The notes under the pieces are model-generated. The model had not been told where the DNA came from, searched no databases, and saw only the letters and a program-made list of their open reading frames with translations. This document shows, one piece after another, positions 42,241 through 51,415 of a stretch of 64,000 nucleotides of DNA. The stretch covers positions 72,261 to 136,260 of the forward strand of contig CALEBF010000016.1 of NCBI GenBank assembly GCA_937944975.1, in the 5' to 3' direction. This stretch comes from an uncultured Mycoplasmatota bacterium. GTDB lineage: Bacteria; Bacillota_I; Bacilli_A; RF39; UBA660. The translations under genes were made by a program, and so were the position numbers. Every line of letters starts with the position of its first letter. The stretch's first letter is position 1.

Positions 42241-43566
42241 TTAATGATACTTTAGTATTATATCATACTTTTTCTCTTTTGTTCTATCAAATTTAGATTT
42301 CTTAAGACCTGGAACCCAAACGATAATTCCATTAGAATCTACCACGATAGGCCAAAGATTCCTATCTTCCATTGGAATCTTTTCATCGATAAAGATATCG
42401 TTAATTTTCTTTCTTCCACCGAGACCTTTTACATACATCTTATCTCCATCTTGTCGGGAGCGGACATATAACGGTAATGCAATCTCTTCTTCGGATAAAT
42501 AGCATATATTATTATTCGTCATATTCGAGTCTGACACAACCTCGATTTGATGTTGATTTGGTAGTATCACTCTCTTTTGGATCTCATATTTATATTGTGA
42601 TACATATCGATGCTCTTTTTCAAAGTTTAAACTATTATATGCTCGTATCGCGTACATATTCTGTGGCAAACAAACCTTTCCATTCTTTTTAGAAGAACGA
42701 CATAGCCTCAATATCTGCTCCGTATGACGATCTGTAATTAAAAACAAATCATCCTCGTAAAGTTCAGATAATACCTGATTAACCATTTCTTTTTGAATCA
42801 AAGGATCCTCTTTTTGAAATAAAGAAATATCTATTTCATTATGATCTATGATCTCAGTCATTTTTTTCCGAACAATTTGGTTAATATAATTTTCATATTC
42901 TAGCAAAGTTTTACTAAACTTATAAAACTTTTTATGGACAGATGCATCTTCCTGTTTTAAAAAAGGCAATACATACTTTCGATATCGATTGCGCGTATAG
43001 ACATCTTTTTCATTCGAAGCATCTTTCACATAGGGAATATCATGCTCATTCGTATAATCTAAAATTTCTTTTTTCGTCACAAAGATTAATGGACGAATAA
43101 TATCGTAATTTTCTCTATGAGAAATTACTTCAAATCCACTATACCCTTTCAAAGAAGCACCCCGTACCATACGCATCAAAATTGTTTCCGTCAGATCATC
43201 TCCATGATGTGCAGTAAATAGATAGTGTGATTGATATTTATTTAAGAGCTGTTCAAAAAAACGATATCGAATTACTCTTGCTTCGTTGTGAAAATTATCA
43301 TCATGATAGTTTTCTATCTTCATAAATTCGTATAAAATTCCATGAGAACGGCAATAATCAGATACGAATATAGCTTCTTCTTCACTTTCCTCTCTCACAT
43401 TATGATTTACGTGAGCACAGACGATTTGAAAATGATAATATTGTCTCTGCTCTAATAGCAAATGTAAAAGTGTCATAGAATCCGGTCCACCAGATACTGC
43501 AACAACAATGTATTTTTCATTTGCTAAATATGTCAAACTTTCTAAATATTGTCTTACTTCTTTCAT
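42241..43566 (-). CDS. tilS: tRNA(Ile)-lysidine synthase
   Basis: 441-aa enzyme that converts C34 of the CAU-anticodon tRNA-Ile to lysidine so it reads AUA. The N-type PP-loop is VAVSGGPDSM (residues 22-31). HHGDDLTETILMRM and RGASLKGYSGF are in the catalytic domain. The C-terminal TilS domains are present (VRSRQDGDKM, KKINDIFIDEKIP). Essential; sits between ung and ftsH. Confidence 0.95.
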   Translation of the reverse strand: MKEVRQYLESLTYLANEKYIVVAVSGGPDSMTLLHLLLEQRQYYHFQIVCAHVNHNVREESEEEAIFVSDYCRSHGILYEFMKIENYHDDNFHNEARVIRYRFFEQLLNKYQSHYLFTAHHGDDLTETILMRMVRGASLKGYSGFEVISHRENYDIIRPLIFVTKKEILDYTNEHDIPYVKDASNEKDVYTRNRYRKYVLPFLKQEDASVHKKFYKFSKTLLEYENYINQIVRKKMTEIIDHNEIDISLFQKEDPLIQKEMVNQVLSELYEDDLFLITDRHTEQILRLCRSSKKNGKVCLPQNMYAIRAYNSLNFEKEHRYVSQYKYEIQKRVILPNQHQIEVVSDSNMTNNNICYLSEEEIALPLYVRSRQDGDKMYVKGLGGRKKINDIFIDEKIPMEDRNLWPIVVDSNGIIVWVPGLKKSKFDRTKEKKYDIILKYH

Positions 43567-43575
43567 AATTACTCC

Positions 43576-44265
43576 TTATGATTGTTCCACTGAATCCACT
43601 TTATGATAATTGCCACTCCAGTCGATTTCTTCTTTTCCTAGTCTTCTTAAAACCATGTTAATTTTAGAATATGGCTTGCTGCCAAAAAAACCACGATGTG
43701 CAGAAAGAGGCGATGGATGAGCAGCCTCTATAATAAAATGTCTTGGATTTGTAATCAGTGCTTTTTTACTTCGCGCATAACCACCCCATAGGACAAAGAT
43801 GACTGGATCTTCCCTTTCGTTTAATTTTTGAATGATCGTATCCGTGAATATTTCCCAACCAATTCCTTTGTGTGATAATGGTTTATCCTTTACGACAGTC
43901 ATAATAGAATTCAACATCATAACGCCCTGTTGCGTCCAATCAGTAAGTGTGTTTTTAGTTCGAATGATACCTAAATCATCGTATAACTCTTTAAACATAT
44001 TATTCAATGATGGAGGTCTTTTCACACCAGGTAATACAGAAAAAGATAGCCCGTGTGCTTCATTTTCGCCATGATATGGATCTTGTCCTAATATAACAAC
44101 CTTTACTTCATCATAATCTGTATATCGAAGTGCGTTAAAAATATTCTCATATTTCGGATATACTATCTTTGTCTTATATTCCTTCTTTACTATTGTACCA
44201 AGTTTTTTAAAATATTCCTTGTGAAATTCGTCTTTTAACACAATATCCCATTTTTTATTAATCAT
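43576..44265 (-). CDS. ung: Uracil-DNA glycosylase
   Basis: 229-aa family 1 UDG that removes uracil from DNA. The water-activating motif is VVILGQDPYHGENEAHGLSFSV (catalytic Asp) and the Leu-loop motif is HPSPLSAHRGFFG (catalytic His). Followed by tilS after 9 bases. Confidence 0.97.
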   Translation of the reverse strand: MINKKWDIVLKDEFHKEYFKKLGTIVKKEYKTKIVYPKYENIFNALRYTDYDEVKVVILGQDPYHGENEAHGLSFSVLPGVKRPPSLNNMFKELYDDLGIIRTKNTLTDWTQQGVMMLNSIMTVVKDKPLSHKGIGWEIFTDTIIQKLNEREDPVIFVLWGGYARSKKALITNPRHFIIEAAHPSPLSAHRGFFGSKPYSKINMVLRRLGKEEIDWSGNYHKVDSVEQS

Positions 44266-44316
44266 ATTTTCACCAACTTCTTAATTTCAATCAATATTTT
44301 AACACATTTTATAACA

Positions 44317-45600
44317 TTATGTTTCCTTTTCTACCACTTTTTGTAATTTTAAAATTGCATACGTATTAATGATCGCTAAAAGTGCGACAAAAATATCTAC
44401 AATTTTCCATAAAGTGTTCGACGATAAAATCGAACCTAATAATAAGAACAACAAAGTAAAACTTTTTAATAGTATAAGTTCTCTAGAGTGAACTTTTCCC
44501 AAAATATATTTTAAACTTGATTCCCCATAATAATAACCCGTTAAAATTGTAGAAAAAGAAAATAGTAAAATGGAAAGAAATACTATAGTCGTCCCAAAAC
44601 TGCCCAAGTGATAATGAAATGCATGCTGGGTTAATTCAATTCCATTCATATCTATACTAGTAAACGATGCATAATCACTCGTCAAGATAATCATTGCTGT
44701 CGATGTGCAAATGAGAAATGTCGTAACGTAGATTCCCAACACTTGTAAATATCCTTGTTTCTTTGCATTATTACTATCTGTAGCACTTGCCACAATACTC
44801 CCTGTTCCTATCCCAGCTTCATTTGAAAATAGACCTCTTTGAATTCCAACGATAAAAGTAGGCAAAAACGCTGAAAAAAATGCATCGAAGCGAAAAGCTT
44901 GCTTCAATATCTGAATAAAAATAGTAGGAATCATACGTATATTCATAACGACAATAAAAGTTGCTGTAACAACATATACAAGCGTCATAATAGGAACTAA
45001 TTTACTCGTTACATCAGCAATTTTTTTAACTCCACCAAAAATAATAACTCCAGAAAGAAAAACAATAACTAGTCCGATCATCCACGGAGATATAGAAAAC
45101 ATCTCTTGACATGATCGTGCAATCGTATTAGATTGAATTCCTAGAAATCCAATAATATAACTCATGATAATTAAAATTGCGTATATTTTACCTAAACATG
45201 GTTTATGAAGCGCATTCTTTAAATAATAACTAGGACCGCCAACATAAATTCTTCCTTCATCCTTCTCTTTATATTTCACTCCCAGTACTGTCTCTACAAA
45301 TGTATTTGCACCAGTAATAAGAGCAATGATCCACATCCAGAAAATGCTACCTACACCACCGATATAAATAGCAAGAGCGACTCCAGCAATACTTCCAACT
45401 CCAATTCGACCAGCAAGAGACATCATCAATGTCTGAACGGGAGAAATTCCTCCTTGTTTTTCTTCTTTTTCAAACAAGTGATAAATCATAGAAGGAAAAC
45501 GAAATTGAACTCCTTTTAATTTCTTGGTAAAATATAATCCCGATAAAACTATCATAGCCGTTGCAATTGCCCATAATATTTGATTCGCCTGTTCTATCAA
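44317..45600 (-). CDS. AGCS-family sodium:alanine/glycine symporter
   Basis: About 427-aa transporter with 10-11 helices. Diagnostic segments are GRIGVGSIAGVALAIYIGG, FVETVLGVKYKEKDE, YVGGPSYYLKNAL and RGLFSNEAGIGTGSI. Imports alanine, glycine or relatives with Na+. The start is uncertain: TTG at 45600 has AGGTG 6 nt upstream, while a GTG at 45609 overlaps that site. No terminator or partner is clear; ung lies downstream. Confidence 0.9.
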   Translation of the reverse strand: MIEQANQILWAIATAMIVLSGLYFTKKLKGVQFRFPSMIYHLFEKEEKQGGISPVQTLMMSLAGRIGVGSIAGVALAIYIGGVGSIFWMWIIALITGANTFVETVLGVKYKEKDEGRIYVGGPSYYLKNALHKPCLGKIYAILIIMSYIIGFLGIQSNTIARSCQEMFSISPWMIGLVIVFLSGVIIFGGVKKIADVTSKLVPIMTLVYVVTATFIVVMNIRMIPTIFIQILKQAFRFDAFFSAFLPTFIVGIQRGLFSNEAGIGTGSIVASATDSNNAKKQGYLQVLGIYVTTFLICTSTAMIILTSDYASFTSIDMNGIELTQHAFHYHLGSFGTTIVFLSILLFSFSTILTGYYYGESSLKYILGKVHSRELILLKSFTLLFLLLGSILSSNTLWKIVDIFVALLAIINTYAILKLQKVVEKET

Positions 45601-45645
45601 TATAATCACCTATACTATTTTATGGACAAGAATTCAAATTATTAT

Positions 45646-45672
45646 CAAAAAAGAATGACTTTAATCATTCTT
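45646..45672 (-). terminator. Terminator of rsmA
   Basis: AGAATGA-TTAAAG-TCATTCT followed by TTTTTG on the minus strand. Confidence 0.8.
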
Positions 45673-46506
45673 TTCTCGCGCAAGTTCATTTGCAATTCTA
45701 ACAAAAATTTCAATTGAAAGTTGTTCTGCTCTAACACTCAAGTCCAACTGATATGATTTAAGCACTCGTTCAACCACGTCCAATGGATAAGTTTTTAAAT
45801 TATTTCGAAGGGTTTTTCTCTTCTGCTTAAAACTATCTCTAACAAGTTGAAAGAAAACCTTTTCATCCAATAACATCTGACGATTTGCTTTTTTTGTAAG
45901 CTCTACTACAATACTATCTACATTAGGTTTTGGTATAAACACATTGCGGCTCACATCTAAAATTTTATGTACCTCAAAATAATAATTGATATAGATAGAC
46001 AAAGATCCATAATCTCTGCTTCCAGGTAAAGCTCTTAAACGATCTCCTACTTCTTTTTGTACCATGATAACAATACGATCTACAGGAATCTGATCCTCTA
46101 TTATTTTTGAAATAATTGGTGTCGTTATATAATAAGGAAGATTAGCAACAACATACAATTTTTTATATTGATATTTTTTTAAATCATCTATTACATTTGC
46201 TTTTAAAAAATCTTCGAATTTTATTTCTACATTTGAGCAATCTTTTAAGTTATTTTCTAATACCTCTTTCAATCCCGTATCAATTTCATAACATAATACA
46301 TTTTTAACAGCCTCTGATAATTTATATGTCAAAGATCCTGCCCCTGGCCCAATTTCAATTACCATACATTCTTGATCAAGTTCTGCTTTCTCTATAATCG
46401 CATTGATGATATTCTCATCTATAATAAAATTCTGTCCAAATTTCTTCTTAAAATAAAATTCATTTTCAGAAAGAATTGACTGCATTTCTTTTGGCGAATA
46501 TTTCAT
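45661..46506 (-). CDS. rsmA: 16S rRNA dimethyladenosine transferase (KsgA)
   Basis: 281-aa enzyme that dimethylates A1518 and A1519 of 16S rRNA. SAM motifs are FGQNFIIDENI, VIEIGPGAGSLTYKL and the catalytic NLPYYITTPI. The C-terminal helical domain is present. The start at 46506 has GGGAGTG about 7 nt upstream. The order tatD, 3D protein, rsmA mirrors yabD-yabE-(rnmV)-ksgA of Bacillus, but rnmV is missing here. Confidence 0.96.
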   Translation of the reverse strand: MKYSPKEMQSILSENEFYFKKKFGQNFIIDENIINAIIEKAELDQECMVIEIGPGAGSLTYKLSEAVKNVLCYEIDTGLKEVLENNLKDCSNVEIKFEDFLKANVIDDLKKYQYKKLYVVANLPYYITTPIISKIIEDQIPVDRIVIMVQKEVGDRLRALPGSRDYGSLSIYINYYFEVHKILDVSRNVFIPKPNVDSIVVELTKKANRQMLLDEKVFFQLVRDSFKQKRKTLRNNLKTYPLDVVERVLKSYQLDLSVRAEQLSIEIFVRIANELAREKND

Positions 46507-46527
46507 CTCATCACTCCCAATAACCAT

Positions 46528-46556
46528 ATTATACTAAAATATAAATAGAAAAACAA
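46528..46556 (-). promoter_or_regulatory. Promoter of rsmA
   Basis: TTGTTT (46556-46551), 17-bp spacer, TATAAT (46533-46528). Confidence 0.65.
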
Positions 46557-46558
46557 AC

Positions 46559-46581
46559 AAAAAGGAGATGTTACCATCCCC
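46559..46581 (-). terminator. Terminator of the 3D-domain protein gene
   Basis: GGGGATG-GTAA-CATCTCC followed by TTTTTG on the minus strand. The loop contains the stop codon, and the T run sits in the rsmA promoter region. Confidence 0.7.
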
Positions 46582-47272
46582 ATCTTTTTACTTGCATCTG
46601 TATATTATTTCCGCTCATAATTCCTTGTGTACGAGCTTCTACCTGTGAAGTATATGCGATATCAATCCACACAGAACCTTTGGATTGCCATGCTTTTTCC
46701 ATAGAACCACCACTATCCAATATAATACCAGTAAAAGCTGTCTTACCATTACTAATATCGATAATCGTACCACATGGAAACAAACTACGTGCTCCAGCCA
46801 ATATTCTTACGTCGCCATAAGTAGCGTCGTGATAGACTGCACCATTATATAAACTATGCTTTTTCCCCTCTCGGGTCCGGCATGAAACATTTCCCGTTTT
46901 ACTACAACCCGGACAATCCGGACCATATCCGGTCACGCGTCCAACATAAGTTCCTTTCGCCCCTGTTCCCACTTCAACTACTTGAGGAACCATTTCTTGT
47001 AAGACTGTCGTCGTACCAGTTTCATCTACATAGCTAATACCACTCATGCCTTGTTGTAATACATTTGTCGTCGTACTTGGTAACTTACTATTGTATTTTG
47101 TTACAGTTGCGTATGGTACCACCGTATTGACGACGTTCACTATTCTGTTTTGATCAGTATTTATGATATGAACACTCTCTGTTTGAAATACTGACGTATT
47201 AAATAGAGAAGTTAGTGCGACAATTAATAAACTAAAAATCTTGCCTATTAATTGGATCAAATATACATTCAT
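46571..47272 (-). CDS. Exported G5/3D-domain cell-wall protein (YabE-like)
   Basis: 233 aa. It has an N-terminal signal or anchor helix (IQLIGKIFSLLIVALTSLF). Residues ~45-110 resemble a G5 domain (VPYATVTKYNSKLP, EMVPQVVEVGTG). The C-terminal ~100 residues are 3D-like, with VTGYGPDCPGCS, ARSLFPCGTIIDI and ILDSGGSMEKAW. Such proteins act on peptidoglycan (lytic transglycosylase-like). Four Cys are in the 3D region, which is unusual. The DSGG replaces the usual DTGG. The start at 47272 has GAGGTG upstream. Between tatD and rsmA, as yabE is in Bacillus. Confidence 0.85.
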   Translation of the reverse strand: MNVYLIQLIGKIFSLLIVALTSLFNTSVFQTESVHIINTDQNRIVNVVNTVVPYATVTKYNSKLPSTTTNVLQQGMSGISYVDETGTTTVLQEMVPQVVEVGTGAKGTYVGRVTGYGPDCPGCSKTGNVSCRTREGKKHSLYNGAVYHDATYGDVRILAGARSLFPCGTIIDISNGKTAFTGIILDSGGSMEKAWQSKGSVWIDIAYTSQVEARTQGIMSGNNIQMQVKRWGW

Positions 47273-47308
47273 TTGATTCACCTCATATACTTATTGACTG
47301 AGTAAATT

Positions 47309-48076
47309 TTAGCATACTTTTATATTCAAGTCAAATTGACGCACTGCGTTAGAAGTTGTTGAAAATACTACGTTTTCCTTTGAAATTCCTTTGATTTCGG
47401 AAATTTTTTCAGCTACGATTTCGACATTTTTCGGCTCGTTTTTATGACCACGATACGGCCTTGGTGTAAGGTACGGACTATCCGTTTCCAATAACAAATA
47501 ATCGAGATCAATCTCTTTTACAACTTGAGAAAGTGTATTATCCGGATGAAATGTCACAACGCCACCGATACCTAACATTACTCCTAATGCTGTAAATTTT
47601 TTGGCCATCTCAACACTATAACTATAACAGTGCATAACGACACGGTTTTGTTCTACGTGATATTTTTTTAATATCTCATAAGTATCCTCCGCTGCATCAC
47701 GACTATGAATCACGATGGTCTTATCTAATTTTTGAGCTAATTCTATTTGTTTTTCAAACCATTTTTTCTGTTCTTCCTTATTATCTTTGCCATAGTGGTA
47801 ATCTAGTCCAATTTCTCCGATTCCTACGATCTTCGGAAGCTGTAATTGTTCCTCTAATAATTTAAAATCATCTTCAGTAAGTCCATCTAATTCGCCTGGA
47901 TAAAAGCCAATAGTGCCATAAACATTGAGATATTTTTTACAAAGTTCGATCACTTCTAAATTGTTTTTCGGGTTTGTACCACAAGCAATCATAATATTAT
48001 TTCCCATATGGGAAATGATCTCATCTACATTTTCATAATCCTCTTTCAATAAGTGACAATGAGTATCAATTAACAT
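47309..48076 (-). CDS. tatD: TatD-family DNase/metal-dependent hydrolase
   Basis: 255-aa TIM-barrel hydrolase. Metal ligands are seen in LIDTHCHL, GEIGLDYHYG, VIHSRDA, MHCYSY and LETDSPYL. It corresponds to Bacillus YabD. The start at 48076 (MLIDTHCH) has GGAG about 10 nt upstream. Confidence 0.95.
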   Translation of the reverse strand: MLIDTHCHLLKEDYENVDEIISHMGNNIMIACGTNPKNNLEVIELCKKYLNVYGTIGFYPGELDGLTEDDFKLLEEQLQLPKIVGIGEIGLDYHYGKDNKEEQKKWFEKQIELAQKLDKTIVIHSRDAAEDTYEILKKYHVEQNRVVMHCYSYSVEMAKKFTALGVMLGIGGVVTFHPDNTLSQVVKEIDLDYLLLETDSPYLTPRPYRGHKNEPKNVEIVAEKISEIKGISKENVVFSTTSNAVRQFDLNIKVC

Positions 48077-48124
48077 TGCTATCACACTCCATAAAAAAAT
48101 TATATCACATTCATGATATAACTA

Positions 48125-48298
48125 CTACTCTTCGTGTTTTTTGATGTATAAAAACCGAATTAAACATCCTACTGTAAATATAAAATACCCTAAATCAATA
48201 TAATGAAATTCTAAAATCATTCCTATAAAAACCAATACTGCTACTACCAAGAACATCAATACAACTGCCTTTGTATTATCCTCTGATTTTATGGTCAT
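48125..48298 (-). CDS. Small two-helix membrane protein (57 aa)
   Basis: MTIKSEDNTK, then two hydrophobic helices (about residues 11-28 and 35-51), ending YIKKHEE. GGGAGA lies about 7 nt upstream of the ATG and a promoter is recognisable. No family recognised. Confidence 0.7.
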   Translation of the reverse strand: MTIKSEDNTKAVVLMFLVVAVLVFIGMILEFHYIDLGYFIFTVGCLIRFLYIKKHEE

Positions 48299-48337
48299 AG
48301 CCTATCTCCCTCTATACTCTTTATATACGACAATATC

Positions 48338-48366
48338 AATATACCATGTGCATACTGTAATTGTAA
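48338..48366 (-). promoter_or_regulatory. Promoter of the 57-aa membrane protein gene
   Basis: TTACAA (48366-48361), 17-bp spacer, TATATT (48343-48338). Confidence 0.65.
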
Positions 48367-48453
48367 AATATTTTTTATCCAAATTATCTATCAATTTACA
48401 ACATTTTACATAAATCTTCGACAAATACTTCCATCATTTAAATCATACCAATT

Positions 48454-48642
48454 TCACTTAGATACTTCTAAACCTCTCAAAATATCTTGCGATAATTCGT
48501 CAGGAGCAAGATAAGAATCTCTTTTGACCATCGCCTCATAGATCTTCTTCAACTCAATAATCGTCTTGCTTTTCTTAGATTGTTTCTGTTTATGATTTTG
48601 ATATGTTGTGTCAACTTCTATCATGCGTACTCTTACTGCCAC
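48454..48642 (-). CDS. Small charged protein (62 aa), unknown
   Basis: Basic, soluble, Gln/Lys-rich in the middle (YQNHKQKQSKKSKTIIELKK), then an acidic amphipathic C terminus (SQDILRGLEV). A GTG at 48642 with GGGGG about 8 nt upstream is the likely start; the ATG at 48624 lacks a clear site. It has its own promoter. No family recognised. Confidence 0.5.
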   Translation of the reverse strand: MAVRVRMIEVDTTYQNHKQKQSKKSKTIIELKKIYEAMVKRDSYLAPDELSQDILRGLEVSK

Positions 48643-48674
48643 ACAACATCCCCCATTCTTTTACTTTCGATTTC

Positions 48675-48703
48675 AGTATAACGCAAGCAGGAATGGGAAT
48701 CAA
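48675..48703 (-). promoter_or_regulatory. Promoter of the 62-aa protein gene
   Basis: TTGATT (48703-48698), 17-bp spacer, TATACT (48680-48675). Confidence 0.7.
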
Positions 48704-48757
48704 CGACCAATAAAAAGTTTTTAGAATAAATTGCATTTTCCGTGTACAACTATGTAA

Positions 48758-48787
48758 AGAAAAAAGATTGCTACTTTGTAGCAATCT
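48758..48787 (-). terminator. Terminator of metG
   Basis: AGATTGCTAC-AAA-GTAGCAATCT followed by TTTTTTC on the minus strand, overlapping the stop codon. Confidence 0.85.
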
Positions 48788-50336
48788 CTTCCAATTTTTT
48801 ATTTTTATCGATTCTTTGGAACAATGGTTTTGGATCATTTAAACGAATACCTAAATCCATTCCGTTAAATTCTTTCAACGATTCAAATTGAGAATTTTCC
48901 GTATTTAACTGTTGAAAAATTTCCCTGGCTGTATCTGGTAAAAAGGCTTGAAGTAATACTGCACCATGGCGAATAGATTCTAACAAATTATATAGTACTG
49001 TAACTAATCTGTCTTTTTGCTCTGGATCTTTTCCAAGTACCCATGGCGTCGTTTCGTCGATATATTTATTACATCTTCTAAAGATATTGAAAATTTCATC
49101 GATCGCATCGGCAACTCTTAACTGATCCATTAACTTCGTTACTTTCTCTGGTGTTTCTAATACTAAACTGATTAATTTTTTGTCGATCTCTTCAAATTGC
49201 GTTGGTTTCAAAACTTCTCCATCCATATATTTTTTAGCCATACTAATTGTACGATTAACTAAATTTCCTAAAATATTTGCCAAATCAGAATTAATTCTCT
49301 CTATAATTAACTCATATGTGATAGATCCATCACTTGCAAATGGAATTTCATGTAATAAATAATAACGAATCGCATCGACTCCAAACAATTCTACTAAGTC
49401 ATCTGCATACATAATATTTCCTTTGGATTTACTCATTTTATCTTCGCCTGCAATAATCCAAGGATGACCGAAAATTTTCTTAGGTAATTCTAACCCTAAT
49501 GCATGAAGCATAACTGGCCAATATATCGTATGAAATCTCAGAATATCTTTTCCAATTAAATGCACATCTGCTGGCCAATACCTTTTAAACTCGTCTCCAT
49601 GATTTCCATCAACATCGTATCCCAAAAATGTAATATAATTGCTGAGTGCGTCAATCCATACATAGATGACATGATCTTTATCAAAGTCAACAGGTACTCC
49701 CCATTTAAATGATGTTCTAGATACGCAAAGATCTTGCAAGCCAGGTTTTATAAAGTTATTTAGAATTTCATTCTTTCTACTTTCTGGTTCTATGAAATGT
49801 GGATGTTCCTCGATATATTGTTCCAACCACTTAGAATATTTCCCGAGTTTTAGGAAATAAGCTTCTTCACTTGCTGGATGAACTTCTCTTCCACAATCTG
49901 GACATTTTCCATCTACCAATTGTTGTTCCGTGAAAAATGACTCACATGGAGTACAGTATAATCCTTCATATCTTCCTTTATAGATATCTCCCTGTTCATA
50001 CAATTTTCTAAAAATTTTCGTAACCATTTCTTGATGAGATGCATTTGTCGTACGAACAAAGCGATCATAGCTCGTATTCATAACATCCCATATTCTTCTT
50101 ACCTCCAACGAGATATTATCGACAAATTCTTGAGGTTCCATTCCTGCTTCGCGGGCCTTATCTTCTATTTTTTGTCCGTGTTCATCTGTTCCGGTTTGAA
50201 AATAAACATCGTAACCAGTTAATCGCTTATATCGCGCTATTGCATCGGCTAAAACAATTTCGTATGTGTTTCCAATATGCGGTTTTGCCGATGTATATGC
50301 AATCGCAGTCGATATATAATATTTCTCCTTTTCCAT
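48771..50336 (-). CDS. metG: Methionyl-tRNA synthetase
   Basis: 521-aa class I synthetase. The HIGH-type motif is KPHIGNTYE and KMSKS appears as DKMSKSKGN. A four-Cys zinc knuckle is in CTPCESF and CPDCGREV. The anticodon-binding helical domain is present, but the C-terminal EMAP/tRNA-binding domain found in longer forms (as in B. subtilis MetS) is absent. Strong AGGAGG RBS. Regulated by an upstream T-box. Confidence 0.97.
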   Translation of the reverse strand: MEKEKYYISTAIAYTSAKPHIGNTYEIVLADAIARYKRLTGYDVYFQTGTDEHGQKIEDKAREAGMEPQEFVDNISLEVRRIWDVMNTSYDRFVRTTNASHQEMVTKIFRKLYEQGDIYKGRYEGLYCTPCESFFTEQQLVDGKCPDCGREVHPASEEAYFLKLGKYSKWLEQYIEEHPHFIEPESRKNEILNNFIKPGLQDLCVSRTSFKWGVPVDFDKDHVIYVWIDALSNYITFLGYDVDGNHGDEFKRYWPADVHLIGKDILRFHTIYWPVMLHALGLELPKKIFGHPWIIAGEDKMSKSKGNIMYADDLVELFGVDAIRYYLLHEIPFASDGSITYELIIERINSDLANILGNLVNRTISMAKKYMDGEVLKPTQFEEIDKKLISLVLETPEKVTKLMDQLRVADAIDEIFNIFRRCNKYIDETTPWVLGKDPEQKDRLVTVLYNLLESIRHGAVLLQAFLPDTAREIFQQLNTENSQFESLKEFNGMDLGIRLNDPKPLFQRIDKNKKLEEIATK

Positions 50337-50436
50337 AGTATTCCTCCTTACTTTTATTTATACTCTATTCGTATTTAAAAGATTTTTGTACTCTCGCCAT
50401 ACTTTTAGAAAGAAAAATTTTTCATTTCTCGCAAAA

Positions 50437-50662
50437 TAATAAAAAAAATCACATCCTATATAAGGACGTGAAAACGTGGTACCACCTTAATTCGTGTTAT
50501 AAATAACACCTTGACAACTTAACGCGTTGATACGTATATTCCTACTTATCGAAATATCAATTCCGGAACCATCTAAAATAAGTTGCCATTGTTTGTTTTC
50601 ACCTACTCAAACTCTCTTTGAAATGTCTTCTTATTTCTCTTTCCTTCAAAATCTTTCAAATT
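50437..50662 (-). promoter_or_regulatory. T-box riboswitch upstream of metG
   Basis: The T-box sequence AAGGTGGTACCACG is at 50488-50475 on the minus strand. It is followed by the terminator hairpin CACGTCCT-TATAT-AGGATGTG and eight T (50470-50441). The upstream ~170 nt has AGAGAG and paired elements typical of stem I. Two ATG triplets (in ACAATGGC and AGATGGTT) are candidates for a Met specifier; I cannot decide between them. Uncharged tRNA-Met would favour antitermination. Confidence 0.9.
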
Positions 50663-50669
50663 CGGTTTT

Positions 50670-50698
50670 ATTATATCACACAAATCATTGTCTTACAA
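50670..50698 (-). promoter_or_regulatory. Promoter of the metG T-box transcript
   Basis: TTGTAA (50698-50693), 17-bp spacer, TATAAT (50675-50670). Confidence 0.7.
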
Positions 50699-50701
50699 TA
50701 T

Positions 50702-51235
50702 CTATTCTCCTAAATGTTTCGATAACAGTCCAGCTGCGATTTGAATCATTCTATACTCCTCTTCTCTAATAGAATCTTCATCAGAGAAAATTAACACCAT
50801 ACCCGCAACATCACCTGATACGATAATTGGACTAAATGCGTAACTTCCAACAATTTTTTTTTGGTCTACAATACTAATTTCTTTTTTCATTGTCTCTAAT
50901 CTATTCTCACGACGTATAATGAACTCACTAATCTCGTCGCTTAATGTTTTTCCAAGATACTCCTTCTTCTTTTTTCCAGATGTAGCAATTACATGGTCAC
51001 AATCCATAATAAAAATGTCATGTTTATATTGTGCATAAATTGAATCCGTAAAATCTTGCGATAAATCATCTATTTTATTCATAAATGAATATTTTTTCAA
51101 AATAATATTTTCATATTCATCTATATAAATTTCCAAATTTTCTCCTTCCTTGATTCGTAAAGTTTTTCTAATTTCCTTCGGAATGACAATTCTACCTAAT
51201 TCGTCAATTCTTCTAATCACGCCAGTTGCTTTCAT
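50702..51235 (-). CDS. spoVT: SpoVT/AbrB-family transcription regulator
   Basis: 177 aa. The N-terminal SpoVT/AbrB swapped-hairpin DNA-binding domain is nearly textbook (KATGVIRRIDELGRIVIPKE, then IRKTLRIKEGE). The C-terminal ~115 residues form a GAF-like domain ending AAGLLSKHLGE. In Bacillus SpoVT controls late forespore genes under sigma-G, and its gene is beside mfd and pth. Here it lies near mfd with only the pyrophosphatase between. The start at 51235 gives the conserved MKATG. A TTTACA-17-TACATT element upstream could be its promoter. Confidence 0.88.
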   Translation of the reverse strand: MKATGVIRRIDELGRIVIPKEIRKTLRIKEGENLEIYIDEYENIILKKYSFMNKIDDLSQDFTDSIYAQYKHDIFIMDCDHVIATSGKKKKEYLGKTLSDEISEFIIRRENRLETMKKEISIVDQKKIVGSYAFSPIIVSGDVAGMVLIFSDEDSIREEEYRMIQIAAGLLSKHLGE

Positions 51236-51415
51236 AATTACCTCACTCTCCATCCATAGAATGTGTTTTTTTCCTTCTTTTATACTTTAGAATGTAAAAT
51301 TGATTCCTTTTTTTGTAAAATATATTTCTTTTGTTAAAAAGCAATATATTTTTCTATTATTCTGTGAGAAAATTATGATATAATAAAAAAATCGAAAAAT
51401 GAAATGAGGGAGAAA

